Source: Rhodanobacter sp. T12-5
GTDB lineage: Bacteria; Pseudomonadota; Gammaproteobacteria; Xanthomonadales; Rhodanobacteraceae
Length of the DNA: 64,000 nucleotides
NCBI RefSeq assembly: GCF_008329435.1
Contig: NZ_NPKN01000008.1
Span: 124,001 to 188,000, forward strand
Direction of reading: 5' to 3'
In this document: positions 1-9,528 of the stretch, one piece after another
How the letters are laid out: each line of letters starts with the position of its first letter
Position numbering within the stretch: position 1 is the stretch's first letter
Position numbers and translations under genes: made by a program
Notes under the pieces: model-generated
The model's database searches: none
The model's input: only the letters and a program-made list of their open reading frames with translations
Told to the model about the DNA's origin: nothing

Positions 1-147
1 ATCGGGGGCTAGTTCCAGCGCGGTACGGCAGCGGTGTTCCGCGGCGACCAGATCACCAGATTGCAAGGCAGCCACAATGGGGGGAATCAGAATGTCATCG
101 GCCATCTTGCGCATGTCTCCGACATTGAAAAGCAGAGGCGGCAGCAT
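1..147 (-). CDS. TPR-like protein, N-terminal 49 aa only (runs off left edge)
   Basis: An uninterrupted minus-strand frame begins with ATG at 147, preceded by AAGGACGAG at a suitable distance, and continues past base 1. The visible 49 residues end in AAEHRCRTALELAPD, which looks like the second helix of a tetratricopeptide repeat. An upstream in-frame ATG at 222 is possible but lacks a good ribosome site. The gene is divergent from the TPR/oxygenase gene at 384, and the 236 bases between them should carry both promoters. Family beyond 'TPR-like' cannot be called; a sulfotransferase or another TPR enzyme is possible given the neighbours. Confidence 0.45.
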   Translation of the reverse strand, partial: MLPPLLFNVGDMRKMADDILIPPIVAALQSGDLVAAEHRCRTALELAPD

Positions 148-383
148 ACCCGGCTCGTCCTTGAAACTGCAGCCTCTGCTAGTTTGCAGCGAACGCCAGT
201 TGGAACGCGAACGCCATGCCATCCAGGCACCGCCGACTCATCGTGCAAAGGTCGTCTGTCGGTTGGAGTGCAGATTGCGCCACGAGAGCGACTTGTCGTT
301 GTTTGCAATATGCTGAAGAGCCTTGCGTGAACCGGGTGGCGCATGGGCTTTTGCAGTAACTCTCGTCAGGACAGGTTTACCAC

Positions 384-2216
384 ATGGCTGCGTCGTCCCC
401 AACTCAAACTGTCACGGTGTTGCGAGCCGCCGCTGGCTTGTTCCAGGTGGGTCGACATACCGAAGCGCGGGAGCTTCTGCGCAGTCTGTTGCAGACCCAT
501 CCGGGACTCGCCGAAGCGCATCGGATGATGGCGGGCTCCTTTTTTCAGACCGACGATTACACGCACGCGCAGCACGCCTTGAAGGCGTGGCTGCGGATAC
601 AGCCGGACAATGTCGAAGCACACGTTTTGCTAGGTCGAGTGCTGGGCGAATCAGGGCATTCTGCCGAGGCCGAACGCGTCTTGCGACGAGGGTTGGACCT
701 GGACCCGGGCAGTTTGCCGGCAGCATCCGCCCTGGCGCGCATGCTGCTGACTGCGGGCCGCTTCGGCGACGTACGCGAGTTGTTGGAACCGCTATTCCAG
801 GCTCGCCGAGGCAACCCGGAGGTGCTAATGCTTTACGGTCATGCGCTGATGGCCCTGGGGCAGACCCTGCCGGCCGAGGCAGCGTTGCGCCGTTGGCTGC
901 AACTTGAACCGAACAGTGATGACGCCCGCCTGCGACTGGCAGCGGTACTGGCCAACACTGACCGTTACGCGGAGGCCGCCGCCGAGGCGCGTGCGAGTAT
1001 CGCGACGGCCGGGAAGACACCCGAGGCAGGCTTCCTTCTGGCACGTGCCTTGATGGGCCAGTGCAGGTTCGAGGAGGCCGAGGCGGAGCTGCGACAGGTG
1101 GTGCGGGCACAGCCCGCCCACGCCATGGCGCAAGCCAATTTGTCTGAACTGGTGTGGATGCGCAGCGCTGACGCCGATGTCGCCTGTGCAGAACTGGACG
1201 CGGCGTTGCAACAGCAGCCGCAGTTGCACTCGTTGCGTATCTGCAAGGCGCGGTTGCTGCTGAGCGCGCAACGCGCCACGGATGCGCTCGCCACCATCGA
1301 GACCGGATTGCGGCTGGCGGAGGAAGATCCTGACCTGCTCAGAGCCGCCAGCACCATTGCACTCGACTTCGACGGTGCCCATGCTCTGGTTTGCGCCAAA
1401 CGCCTGGTTGCCATCGTGCCGGAGGATCACGACGCGCAAATGGCACTCGGCAACGCATTCCTGGCCACGGGAAGAGGCCAGGCTGCCCTCGAGGTGGCTG
1501 AATCCCTGCACCGGGCGAATCCCCTGGAAGGGCGGGCACTCGCGATCAAGGCGGACGCCTTGCGCATGCTGGGGGACTCGCGCTATCGGGACCTTCTTGA
1601 TTATCAGGGCCTGGTCCGCGCCACTTGCATCGATGTTCCGGATGGCTGGCCAGATCTTGCTGCCTACCTTGCTGACTTGGTCCGTGATCTGACGGAGGCT
1701 CATACGTTGCGCGCGCACCCGATCCGCAACTCACTGCGCGGCGGAAGCCAAGTGCAGTTGGTTCCGGGGGATTCCCCATCGCCCGCGATCCGTGCCTTCT
1801 CGCAGGCCATTGACGGACCGATCAGGCGTTACATGACGGCAATCGGCCGGGGCTCCGATCCCATGAGGTCTCGCAACACGAACCGCTACCAGGTCAGCGG
1901 GATGTGGTCCGTTCGGCTGCGTCCGCATGGGTTTCATGTCAATCATTACCACTCCGAAGGCTGGATTTCCTCAGCCTGTTATCTGCATCTACCGCCTGCA
2001 GTGTCGGAACAGCAAGGCGAAGGTTGGATCAAGTTCGGTGAACCGCCCTTTCCGACAGAGCCAGTTCTGGGACCGGAATACTTGATCAAACCCGAGCCCG
2101 GTCTCCTCGTCTTGTTTCCGTCCTATATGTGGCACGGCACGGTGCCGTTTTCCGGGGCTGCAGAAGACTACCGACTGACCATCGCCTTCGACGTAATTCC
2201 CGCCACAGCTGACTGA
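384..2216 (+). CDS. TPR protein with C-terminal 2-oxoglutarate/Fe(II) oxygenase-like domain
   Basis: This 610-aa cytoplasmic-looking protein has no signal peptide. Residues about 10-430 are a string of tetratricopeptide repeats (EAR-LL, AEAERVLRRGL, ALGNAFLATGR). The last 150 residues resemble the putative 2OG-Fe(II) oxygenase family (Pfam 2OG-FeII_Oxy_5): an HxH motif at H521/H523 followed by SEGWISSACYLHLP, a distal H584 in MWHGTVPF, and R597 in YRLTIAFDV for 2-oxoglutarate. The substrate is unknown; TPR-fused members probably hydroxylate a bound protein or peptide (inference). ATG at 384 follows AGGACAGG. It stands alone on the plus strand, with TonB-receptor and BNR genes on the other strand. 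Confidence 0.75.
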   Translation: MAASSPTQTVTVLRAAAGLFQVGRHTEARELLRSLLQTHPGLAEAHRMMAGSFFQTDDYTHAQHALKAWLRIQPDNVEAHVLLGRVLGESGHSAEAERVLRRGLDLDPGSLPAASALARMLLTAGRFGDVRELLEPLFQARRGNPEVLMLYGHALMALGQTLPAEAALRRWLQLEPNSDDARLRLAAVLANTDRYAEAAAEARASIATAGKTPEAGFLLARALMGQCRFEEAEAELRQVVRAQPAHAMAQANLSELVWMRSADADVACAELDAALQQQPQLHSLRICKARLLLSAQRATDALATIETGLRLAEEDPDLLRAASTIALDFDGAHALVCAKRLVAIVPEDHDAQMALGNAFLATGRGQAALEVAESLHRANPLEGRALAIKADALRMLGDSRYRDLLDYQGLVRATCIDVPDGWPDLAAYLADLVRDLTEAHTLRAHPIRNSLRGGSQVQLVPGDSPSPAIRAFSQAIDGPIRRYMTAIGRGSDPMRSRNTNRYQVSGMWSVRLRPHGFHVNHYHSEGWISSACYLHLPPAVSEQQGEGWIKFGEPPFPTEPVLGPEYLIKPEPGLLVLFPSYMWHGTVPFSGAAEDYRLTIAFDVIPATAD

Positions 2217-2537
2217 CGGCGCAAACAACTCAACCCACGAATACCAGCTCGTCCGTCACCCGCGGAGGTCGACGCATGAGGCTATTGACGCTACCCAATC
2301 CTGGACCAGGTTTCATTTGATCGAGACTCGAACCTTGTCGGAGACCGAACCGGGTTCTACGCCTTTTTTCGTCCGGGTCCAGTCGGTGTGAGAGCTTTCA
2401 GCTTGTCCGCCGCCTTCCACCCATTCTCTCGCCTGTCGATACGACCTTCCCCGCTTACCCGCGAAGAACCAAAAAAAACCGCATGGAAGATCCATGCGGT
2501 TGGAGTTCGAAAACTGACGCTAACAGAGACAAAATGC
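2217..2537. other. Convergent intergenic region, no gene recognised
   Basis: This 321-bp gap lies between the convergent 3' ends of the TPR/oxygenase gene and the TonB receptor gene. It contains the receptor's terminator (2471-2501). The only open frame with a good ribosome site (CGGAGG) is a 14-codon ORF starting at 2278 (MRLLTLPNPGPGFI), which I cannot interpret. Nothing else coding was seen. Confidence 0.5.
2471..2501 (-). terminator. Rho-independent terminator of the TonB receptor gene
   Basis: AACCGCATGG (2477-2486) and CCATGCGGTT (2492-2501) form a perfect 10-bp stem with a 5-nt loop. On the minus strand the hairpin is followed by a run of eight T residues (A tract 2471-2478 on the plus strand). 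It sits 36 bp past the stop of the minus-strand receptor gene, the expected place. Confidence 0.9.
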
Positions 2538-5510
2538 TCAGAACGAAACCGTGACGCGACCCCAGAAATAACGGCCCAGTACATCGAAGTCAGCCGGGTC
2601 GGTGTTCGCGTTCAGCGAGTTGTTGGCGTAGAGCAACGGCGGCTGCTTGTCGAACAGGTTGTTGACGCCGAATTCGACCTTCGTCTTGTACGCCTTGATG
2701 TTGTAGCCGAGGGTGATATCGCTGTAAGTGTGCGTTCCGTAGTGGAACACCACGCCAGGCCGACCCGGATAGGCAGTCGACTGCTGACTCAGATCCGCGG
2801 AGCCCATGTTGAACTTGTCGGTGGCGCGGAAGCGCCAAGATGCGTCCCAACCACCGAGTTGCCAGTTCGCTGCCAGCTGCGCGGTCCAACGCGGGAAGAA
2901 GCACAAGCCCCCGATGTTGTCCGGACAAGCCGACTGAAGCCCCGATCCCAGCCCGCCCATCACGCCAGCACCCTCGAAGACCCGGTTCGCAAGGGTGCCG
3001 GGTGCAATCTGGACTTGGTACTCGGTCATGTAAGTGACGTTCGCCAAGACCGTGAACTGGCCCCAGCCAAAGTCAGGCAGGCGGTAACTGCCGGAGAAGT
3101 CCGTACCTTTGACATCGAGGCGTCCAAGGTTGGTGGTGGGCAGGAACACGCGCTGGATCTGGCCGACGGAGCCGCCGCCGGAATATCTATGGATCAGCGG
3201 ACAGTATGCGGCTATGCCGTTGTAGCAAAGATCCAGCACCGTCTGTTCGCCAGGTATCGTGATGGTGTCGTTCAGATAGATGCGCCAGTAATCCAGACTG
3301 AGCGAGAGATTCGGGATGAACTCCGGCGAATACACCGCACCGAAGTCGAAGGACTTGCCGTGCTCAGGCTTGAGCGGGAAGTTCAGATATTTCGAACCTG
3401 AGAACAAACCATTGCCCTGGTCATGTGTCGCCACCGTCTGGTTGCGGAACGTGCCATCCAGCGGCACGTACTGGCACGCCGGGTTGGGTGTCGTTGCGCC
3501 ATCACACGGGTCGCTGCTGAGGCTTGAGGTGCTGCTGGAGGGCAGCGAAAAAATGTCCGCGATGCTGGGGGCACGGAACACTGTCGCCACTGTCCCGCGC
3601 AGGAGCAGATCAGTGATCGGCCTCCACTCGAATGCGACCTTCCAGTTGTTGGTGCTGCCGGCCAGGTTGTACTTGGAATAGCGGTCACCGAGGGTCAAGT
3701 TCAGCGATTTCGCAAATGGCATGTCCTGCAGGATCGGGATAAACAGCTCGCCGTACACCTCCTTGACGTTGTCCTTGCCCCTCAGCGCAGATGCGCAGCC
3801 TGCTCCTGGGCAGTTCCCCGTGGTCGGATCAATCAGCTGTTCGGCGGGAATGGTGTTGTTGGTGTATTCATTGCGATAGTTAAGACCAGCGGCGAGCTGC
3901 ACGGTACCGGCGGGAAGGTCAAATAGCCCACCGCTCACATCGAGATGGAATTGCCGCTGCAGAGTCCACTGCTGGATGAGGGTTGCCGTGTTCGCCTTCT
4001 CCAGCGCCGCTTTAGTCGACGGAGATTGAGGACTAAACGGATTCCATGGCAAGCAGGAGTCGAGCGAGATCGGTGCGCTGGGGGTACCGCACTGCACGAC
4101 GCCGTCGCCGTTCAGAAACGATGGCCCGACACCGGGCGCCAACAGGCTACCGCTGGGCGAGCCGGTCGAACTGGAAGTGAACGTGTAATAGCCGTAATTC
4201 ACACCGGCATCCCAAGTCCAGTCCTTGTCGAGAATTTCCAGGGACCCTTTCAAGCCAGCCTGCAACTGGGTGGTGTTCTGACTGGCAGAAGAGACGCGGT
4301 TGCCGCCTGCTACTTCGCGAAAAGCCACGGCATTGCCATTGTCACCGGTAAAATCGATGCCAAACGGGTTGTAGTAGCTCTGTGCCGAGATCGGCTGATC
4401 TGCACTGACGCCGTAGATGTTCGGCGCAAGCTGCAAGGACGCCGTCGACTTGTTGAAATACGTGGTCATGTACGCATCAACGTGGTCGCCCAGGTGATAA
4501 GTACCCTTGAAGAATGCGTTCAGGCGTTCCTGGGGCGCCACCAGCGCCTGTACCGTCGCATAGTTGTAGCGGTCGTCGGCTCCAAAGCAGTGGAAGTCGC
4601 CTGTACCCATCACGGCCTTGCCGGAGGTCACCGCATCATGGTTTGCTGCAAGCCTGGTTCCATTCGCGCAACCAAATTGAGCGGCAATGTTGCTGGGGAG
4701 CGTGATCTTGCCGAATTGCCCGTTGGTGGAACCACCGGGCACGACGCTCAGCGGGCCAGTCGGATTACTGCTGGAGGTCAAGGACAGTGCACTTTGCGAA
4801 AACTTGCGGTTGCCCTGCAAGACAATGTCCATCTTGTTGTAGCTCAGGCCCGCGAACAGGCTTCCCTTTTCGCCGCTGTGCCCAAACACGAAGCTGCCAC
4901 CACGCCTCTCGCCGTCACCATGATCGGAGACACCGTAGTTCGCGGAAACCTGGGCACCCTGGTAGTCGGACTTCAGGATGACGTTGATCACGCCACCGAT
5001 CGCGTCTGATCCGTACACAGATGATGCCCCATCGGTCAGGACTTCGATCCGTTGAACCGCCGCCGCAGGGATCGAGTTGAGATCCGCATTGAGAACGCGC
5101 TGGCCGTCGACCAGCAGCAAGGTACGGTTTGAGCCGAGGCCACGCAGGCCAGCCAAGGTGCGCCCTGCTGGAACCGCACCCGGAGAGTTGTGGTTGTTGA
5201 CGGTGGGCGTCAAAAGGCCACCGGTGATCGCTGGCAGATTCTGGATGACGTCACCCAATGTCTGTTTGCCGGTCGCCTCAATCTGCGCGGCCGACACGGT
5301 AACGACAGGGCTGGAGGTTTCAAGATCCACGCGGCGAATATGGGAACCAGTGACTACCACCGCATTCAGCGTCTTTGCCTTGCCCTGGTCCGGCGGCGGC
5401 GGGGTCTGGTCCTGTGCATGAACGCTACCCGCAAGCCCCATGGCTACAACCGCCCCCACGGAAAGCGATGTGCGGACGGCAAGCGAAAGCTTGTTTCGAT
5501 CGAATCCCAT
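2538..5510 (-). CDS. TonB-dependent outer-membrane receptor (large, 990 aa)
   Basis: A signal peptide (about 1-32, ending AGSVHA-QD) is followed by a Pro-rich stretch and a plug domain: LNAVVVTGSHIRR, then SSPVVTVSAAQIEATGKQTL and DVIQNLPA. The plug continues with RTLAGLRGLGSNRTLLLVDG and the SVYGSDAIGGVINVIL motif, then a 22-strand-type barrel ending in an aromatic residue (VTVSF). These are hallmarks of TonB-dependent receptors that import ligands using the proton-motive force. The size and the VTGSHIRR start resemble the peptide/oligosaccharide-type receptors common in Xanthomonadales. ATG at 5510 follows GGGGAG. The ligand cannot be read from sequence; neighbours suggest peptides (inference). 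Confidence 0.93.
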   Translation of the reverse strand: MGFDRNKLSLAVRTSLSVGAVVAMGLAGSVHAQDQTPPPPDQGKAKTLNAVVVTGSHIRRVDLETSSPVVTVSAAQIEATGKQTLGDVIQNLPAITGGLLTPTVNNHNSPGAVPAGRTLAGLRGLGSNRTLLLVDGQRVLNADLNSIPAAAVQRIEVLTDGASSVYGSDAIGGVINVILKSDYQGAQVSANYGVSDHGDGERRGGSFVFGHSGEKGSLFAGLSYNKMDIVLQGNRKFSQSALSLTSSSNPTGPLSVVPGGSTNGQFGKITLPSNIAAQFGCANGTRLAANHDAVTSGKAVMGTGDFHCFGADDRYNYATVQALVAPQERLNAFFKGTYHLGDHVDAYMTTYFNKSTASLQLAPNIYGVSADQPISAQSYYNPFGIDFTGDNGNAVAFREVAGGNRVSSASQNTTQLQAGLKGSLEILDKDWTWDAGVNYGYYTFTSSSTGSPSGSLLAPGVGPSFLNGDGVVQCGTPSAPISLDSCLPWNPFSPQSPSTKAALEKANTATLIQQWTLQRQFHLDVSGGLFDLPAGTVQLAAGLNYRNEYTNNTIPAEQLIDPTTGNCPGAGCASALRGKDNVKEVYGELFIPILQDMPFAKSLNLTLGDRYSKYNLAGSTNNWKVAFEWRPITDLLLRGTVATVFRAPSIADIFSLPSSSTSSLSSDPCDGATTPNPACQYVPLDGTFRNQTVATHDQGNGLFSGSKYLNFPLKPEHGKSFDFGAVYSPEFIPNLSLSLDYWRIYLNDTITIPGEQTVLDLCYNGIAAYCPLIHRYSGGGSVGQIQRVFLPTTNLGRLDVKGTDFSGSYRLPDFGWGQFTVLANVTYMTEYQVQIAPGTLANRVFEGAGVMGGLGSGLQSACPDNIGGLCFFPRWTAQLAANWQLGGWDASWRFRATDKFNMGSADLSQQSTAYPGRPGVVFHYGTHTYSDITLGYNIKAYKTKVEFGVNNLFDKQPPLLYANNSLNANTDPADFDVLGRYFWGRVTVSF

Positions 5511-6518
5511 GAAGTTCTCCCCAATTCTGATAAGTTGACAACATCAAATAAATTGTCTCGCACAGCTTCGCCAATACCGATTCTTAGACTTGCTATGTCC
5601 TCTGCCTCGCTCGCATACAAATGCGAAACGCAATCGCCTTTGCCAAAAATCAACCCTGCTATTCCAGCGCGAGTCGAAGTGTCGAAAGCCTGAGCTGAAA
5701 AAAGACCGGAGGTACCCGCTTTCCACAGTCTGATTTGCCTGCCTGGGCCACTTTATGGACGCCTGTGCCGAGCCTCAACGCCAGTTGGGCAGTTGATAGC
5801 ATCAGGCTAACGCCCGAGTCAACAGAATTGCCGGCTCGATTTCTGATTAGGAAAAAATCCGCGTACTAAGCGTCAAAGTACCAACATTCTTCCGCGGCTT
5901 TTCTCTTTTGGGCTTTGAACTTTCCTCGCACAAGCTGCGCCCGGATCGCCGGCAGCGCTTACGGCCCAACCGCTGCGCCGACCGGATTACCGGTCGAGCA
6001 AACGAGGTCGCGCGAAAACACCAGCACGCGCGACGCGACGCCTGCGCCGCAGCGAAAATCGGAGCAACTTGCCTCGGGGGGTTTCAATATCCACGCGCAA
6101 CGCGATCAGTGAATCGCAGCGACGCTCACCTCGGTGAGTCTCAGATGGTTGTTGCAGGCATCCCGCCTATGCCAGGCACCTGGAGGAAACTCCGCTACAG
6201 TAACCCCCGACTCCAAACCCTCCCGCCACTGAAGCCTGGAGGACGTCGCACTCGACACTCGGCTAGCTCAGCCCGATACACCAAGGCAATCAGCTTGGGA
6301 TGGTGTCCACGGAACCGGCAGCAGTCCAGGTTGAAAAGGCTGACCGATACGGTGGCTGCCGTTGTCAACAGACATGCCAAGGGAGTACGAGCGACACCTT
6401 TGCAGCAACACTACGTACCATTGAGCGCAGCAGCTGGCGTACCTGCTCATGGCTCCCGCAGTGACGTCCCGCAAACAAGTTGTCGCGCTACTCAAAACTG
6501 CCGAGGGGCCGACACCAC
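5511..6518. other. 1.0-kb intergenic stretch, no convincing gene
   Basis: This gap lies upstream of the TonB receptor gene (minus) and downstream of the BNR operon. The part nearest 5511 is AT-rich compared with its surroundings and should carry the receptor promoter. The longest open frame (5908-6627, plus) gives an Arg-rich, low-complexity translation without recognisable motif and is probably a GC-rich chance ORF. I see no RNA gene, IS or clear hairpin terminator. Confidence 0.5.
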
Positions 6519-9494
6519 TCAATCACCCAGCATGGCATCGACTTGGCGCTTGAGGTCAGCCACGGCGGCGACCTGCTGCGTCGTGGGCGTGGCCATGGTC
6601 GAGGGGTTGTCTACGCCCCCGCCATAAGCGCCACCATAAAGTGAGTTGTATTGGGTGATGAGTTCATAGTTCAACTTCAGCAAGTCGGGCCTTTTCTCTC
6701 CCTTGGTCTTGGCCTGCTGCAAGGCGATGTAGGTGCGGTTGATGTCCTGGCTGAGTTGCATGCCAAGCGTCAACTGCTGGCTGAGTCCAGCCATGGGTTT
6801 GTCCACCCGCGGATCCATGCGCACCGTCAGCGGTTGCGTCCAGGATTGCCCGTCCACCGTGAGCTTGACCGTGTATTGCCCCGGCAGCACTGGAGGACCG
6901 GTCAGCCCGAGGGGCGTGTCGTGGAAAATCACTCCCATCGGTACGTACGGCTCCAAGGCAGGCGGTGACGGATAGTGCAGGTTCCACACGAACCGGTGCA
7001 TGCCGCTTTGCGCGGAAAGTACTTGTGGTGGATGCAACCAATAAGTGGGGAAATTCAGTCGGTCGGGATTCACGGGCGCAGGTTTGTCCGTCGAGGCATA
7101 GTGGCGTACGAGCTTGCCGTTCGCATCGAGGATGTCGAGCGTGACTGGTCCGGTCGCCGCCAACTTCAGTACATAGTCGATGATGGCGCCGCTGGGCGGG
7201 TTCTGTCCCGCTGAAAACTCGGGTTCGAGCTGCGTATCAGAATAGGTGTTGCGGGGTATCTGCCAGGCGACCGCAGGCTTGTAGAGGAATGCATGATCGG
7301 CACTGGCCGCGGCGGCAAGCTGGCGTAACGGGGTGATGTCGTCGAGTATCCAGAGAGCACGGCCATGTGTACCAAGCACCACGTCGTCATCATGGATAAC
7401 CAAGTCACGCATGGATGTCTGCGGCAAGTTGAACTGCAGCGACTGCCAGTGATCGCCATCATCTGCCGAAAACCACACGGCGCGCTCCGTGCCGGCGATC
7501 AGCAGGCCCTTCTGCTCCGGGTCCTCACGAACCACATTCGCTGAGGCATTCTCCGGCAGCCCGTCGACGATCAGCTTCCAGGTCTTGCCGCCATCGTGGG
7601 TGCGATAGATGTAGGGTTTGAGATCGTCGAGACGAAAGCGACTCACCGAGGCGTAGGCCGTCTGGTCATCGAAATGCGAGGCAACGATCTGCGTCACCTT
7701 GCTCCAGGACGTCATGCTTCGCGGCGTGACATCGTTCCAGTGCTTGCCTCCGTCACGGGTGATCCAGATGAGTCCGTCGTCGGTTCCCGCCCAGATGGTG
7801 TCTGCGCTTTTGAACGATGGCCCGATGCTGTAGATCACGCCTCGATGATCGAGCGGGTTTTCGTGCGCGGCAAAGGGTTTGAGGTTGGCCGGAATGCCCG
7901 GATTGGGTCGGGACAGATCGGCGCTTATCGTCTGCCAGCTGTGACCGCCATCGGCGGTCTTTAACAAGACATTCGAACCCAGATAAAGCACGTGGGGATC
8001 AACCGGCGAGAACAACAAGGGCGCGGTACGGTTGAAGCGGTACTTGCCCTTGAACAGGTTTACCTGCGGGCCGACAACCTGACTTTCGCCCGTCTTCCAG
8101 TCATAGCGCACCACGCGGCTGGAATAAATGATGTCAGGGTGCAACGGGTCCGGGGCGATATAGCCGTATTCCTCTCCACCGACCGGGTGCCAGTCGCGAT
8201 AGGTGATCTGACCATCGTTACCCCGGCTGGTGATGCCGATCGATCCACTGTCCTGCTGCGAGCTGTAGACGCGATATGGAAACTGGTTGTCCGTGATGAC
8301 GTGATAGGACTGCGCAGTAGGCTGGTTGTACCACGAGCTCCAGGTCTTGCCGCCGTTCACGCTGATCGTTGCGCCTTGGTCAACACCGACCGCGATGATG
8401 TCGGGGTTGTCGGGATTGATCCAGGTATGGTGGTAGTCATTTCCGCCTGGTGCTCCCCGCACGGCGGTAAAGGTCTTGCCGGCATCCGTCGAGCGGTACC
8501 ACGCCGTCAGGCTGACATAGATTTCATCGCTGTTGTCAGGTGCGACAGTGACAAACCCGCCAGCATTGCGCGGGTCGTTGCTTACGCGGTGAAAACTTTG
8601 ACCAGCATCCTCCGACAGGTACATGCCCCGGGAAGTGGAGGTCCCGTCCACGCTTGCATAGATGCGTTGGGAACGACTCGGCGCGACCGCGAGCCGGATC
8701 CGCCCCAGACCTTGTGCGACGGTCGGCAGCCCTCGGCCGATCTGGTGCCAGGAGGTGCCGCCATCAGTTGATTTGAACACCCCGCTTCCTGCTACGCCAT
8801 GGTGAATCTGCCAAAGCCATGGAGATACCCGGCTCGCCCAGAGCACTGCATACACGACCTTCGGATTCGACGGGTCGATGGCAACCTCTGCGGCTCCCGT
8901 ATTCTCGTCCTTGTACAGGACCTTCTGGAATGTCCTGCCACCATCAATGGAGCGGAATACGCCACGCTGCGCGTTTGGTCCGTATGGGTGGCCGAGCACA
9001 GCCACAAACAGCCGGTTGGGATTGTGTGGGTCGACCACGATCGAGGCCAGTTGTTGACCATCGCGCAGGCCGAGGTGCTGCCAAGTCTTGCCGGCGTCCG
9101 TGGACTTGTAGAGGCCATCGCCGGTCGACAGGTCCGGTCGCTGAGAAGCTTCTCCGGAACCGGCATAGATGACGTTCGGGTCGGAGGGGGCGATCGCAAG
9201 GGATCCTATGGAGTTGTCCTCATCAGCATTGAACAACGCTTCCCAGGTCGAGCCGGCATCAGTCGTCTTCCAGATCCCCCCATTGTCGGCGCCCATGTAG
9301 AACACGTTGGGCTGGCTGGGGATGCCGACGACGGCGCCCACGCGTCCACCCCGGAACGGGCCAATCATCCGCCATTTCATTGCGCCATACAGATTGGAAT
9401 TGACTTGGGCCAATGCCGGCAGCGCAGGAAGCACCAGTGCGAGCGCCAGGAACGACGCAGCACATATTCGCTTGGCGTGGACGTGTGTCTTCAT
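6519..9494 (-). CDS. Secreted BNR/VPS10-type propeller protein, paralogue 1
   Basis: A signal peptide (1-29, ending LPALA-QVN) precedes a multi-blade beta-propeller of BNR/Asp-box repeats: repeated S/T-x-D-G/A-G-x-TW motifs such as KTTDAGSTW, KSTDAGKTW, SVNGGKTW and ITRDGGKHW. A C-terminal region with Ig-like character (ILDANGKLVRHY, GQYTVKLTVDGQSW) ends in a short helical tail. The 991-aa length matches large WD40/YVTN/BNR proteins often annotated 'glycosyl hydrolase' or sortilin-like; no catalytic residues of a glycosidase are identifiable. AGGAG precedes ATG 9494. It is the last gene of a three-gene operon, 34 bp after its paralogue. Function unknown; probably periplasmic or extracellular ligand binding. 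Confidence 0.85.
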   Translation of the reverse strand: MKTHVHAKRICAASFLALALVLPALPALAQVNSNLYGAMKWRMIGPFRGGRVGAVVGIPSQPNVFYMGADNGGIWKTTDAGSTWEALFNADEDNSIGSLAIAPSDPNVIYAGSGEASQRPDLSTGDGLYKSTDAGKTWQHLGLRDGQQLASIVVDPHNPNRLFVAVLGHPYGPNAQRGVFRSIDGGRTFQKVLYKDENTGAAEVAIDPSNPKVVYAVLWASRVSPWLWQIHHGVAGSGVFKSTDGGTSWHQIGRGLPTVAQGLGRIRLAVAPSRSQRIYASVDGTSTSRGMYLSEDAGQSFHRVSNDPRNAGGFVTVAPDNSDEIYVSLTAWYRSTDAGKTFTAVRGAPGGNDYHHTWINPDNPDIIAVGVDQGATISVNGGKTWSSWYNQPTAQSYHVITDNQFPYRVYSSQQDSGSIGITSRGNDGQITYRDWHPVGGEEYGYIAPDPLHPDIIYSSRVVRYDWKTGESQVVGPQVNLFKGKYRFNRTAPLLFSPVDPHVLYLGSNVLLKTADGGHSWQTISADLSRPNPGIPANLKPFAAHENPLDHRGVIYSIGPSFKSADTIWAGTDDGLIWITRDGGKHWNDVTPRSMTSWSKVTQIVASHFDDQTAYASVSRFRLDDLKPYIYRTHDGGKTWKLIVDGLPENASANVVREDPEQKGLLIAGTERAVWFSADDGDHWQSLQFNLPQTSMRDLVIHDDDVVLGTHGRALWILDDITPLRQLAAAASADHAFLYKPAVAWQIPRNTYSDTQLEPEFSAGQNPPSGAIIDYVLKLAATGPVTLDILDANGKLVRHYASTDKPAPVNPDRLNFPTYWLHPPQVLSAQSGMHRFVWNLHYPSPPALEPYVPMGVIFHDTPLGLTGPPVLPGQYTVKLTVDGQSWTQPLTVRMDPRVDKPMAGLSQQLTLGMQLSQDINRTYIALQQAKTKGEKRPDLLKLNYELITQYNSLYGGAYGGGVDNPSTMATPTTQQVAAVADLKRQVDAMLGD

Positions 9495-9528
9495 CTGCTT
9501 ATCTCCTGCAACAGCATGTCGTGCGAAC

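Noticed and set aside
2278..2322. 14-codon ORF MRLLTLPNPGPGFI with CGGAGG upstream
   Set aside because: Too short and without conservation evidence; noted only in the gap description.
5908..6627. 239-aa plus-strand ORF in the intergenic gap
   Set aside because: It overlaps the end of a BNR gene, has low-complexity Arg-rich content, and lacks a ribosome site and any recognisable motif.
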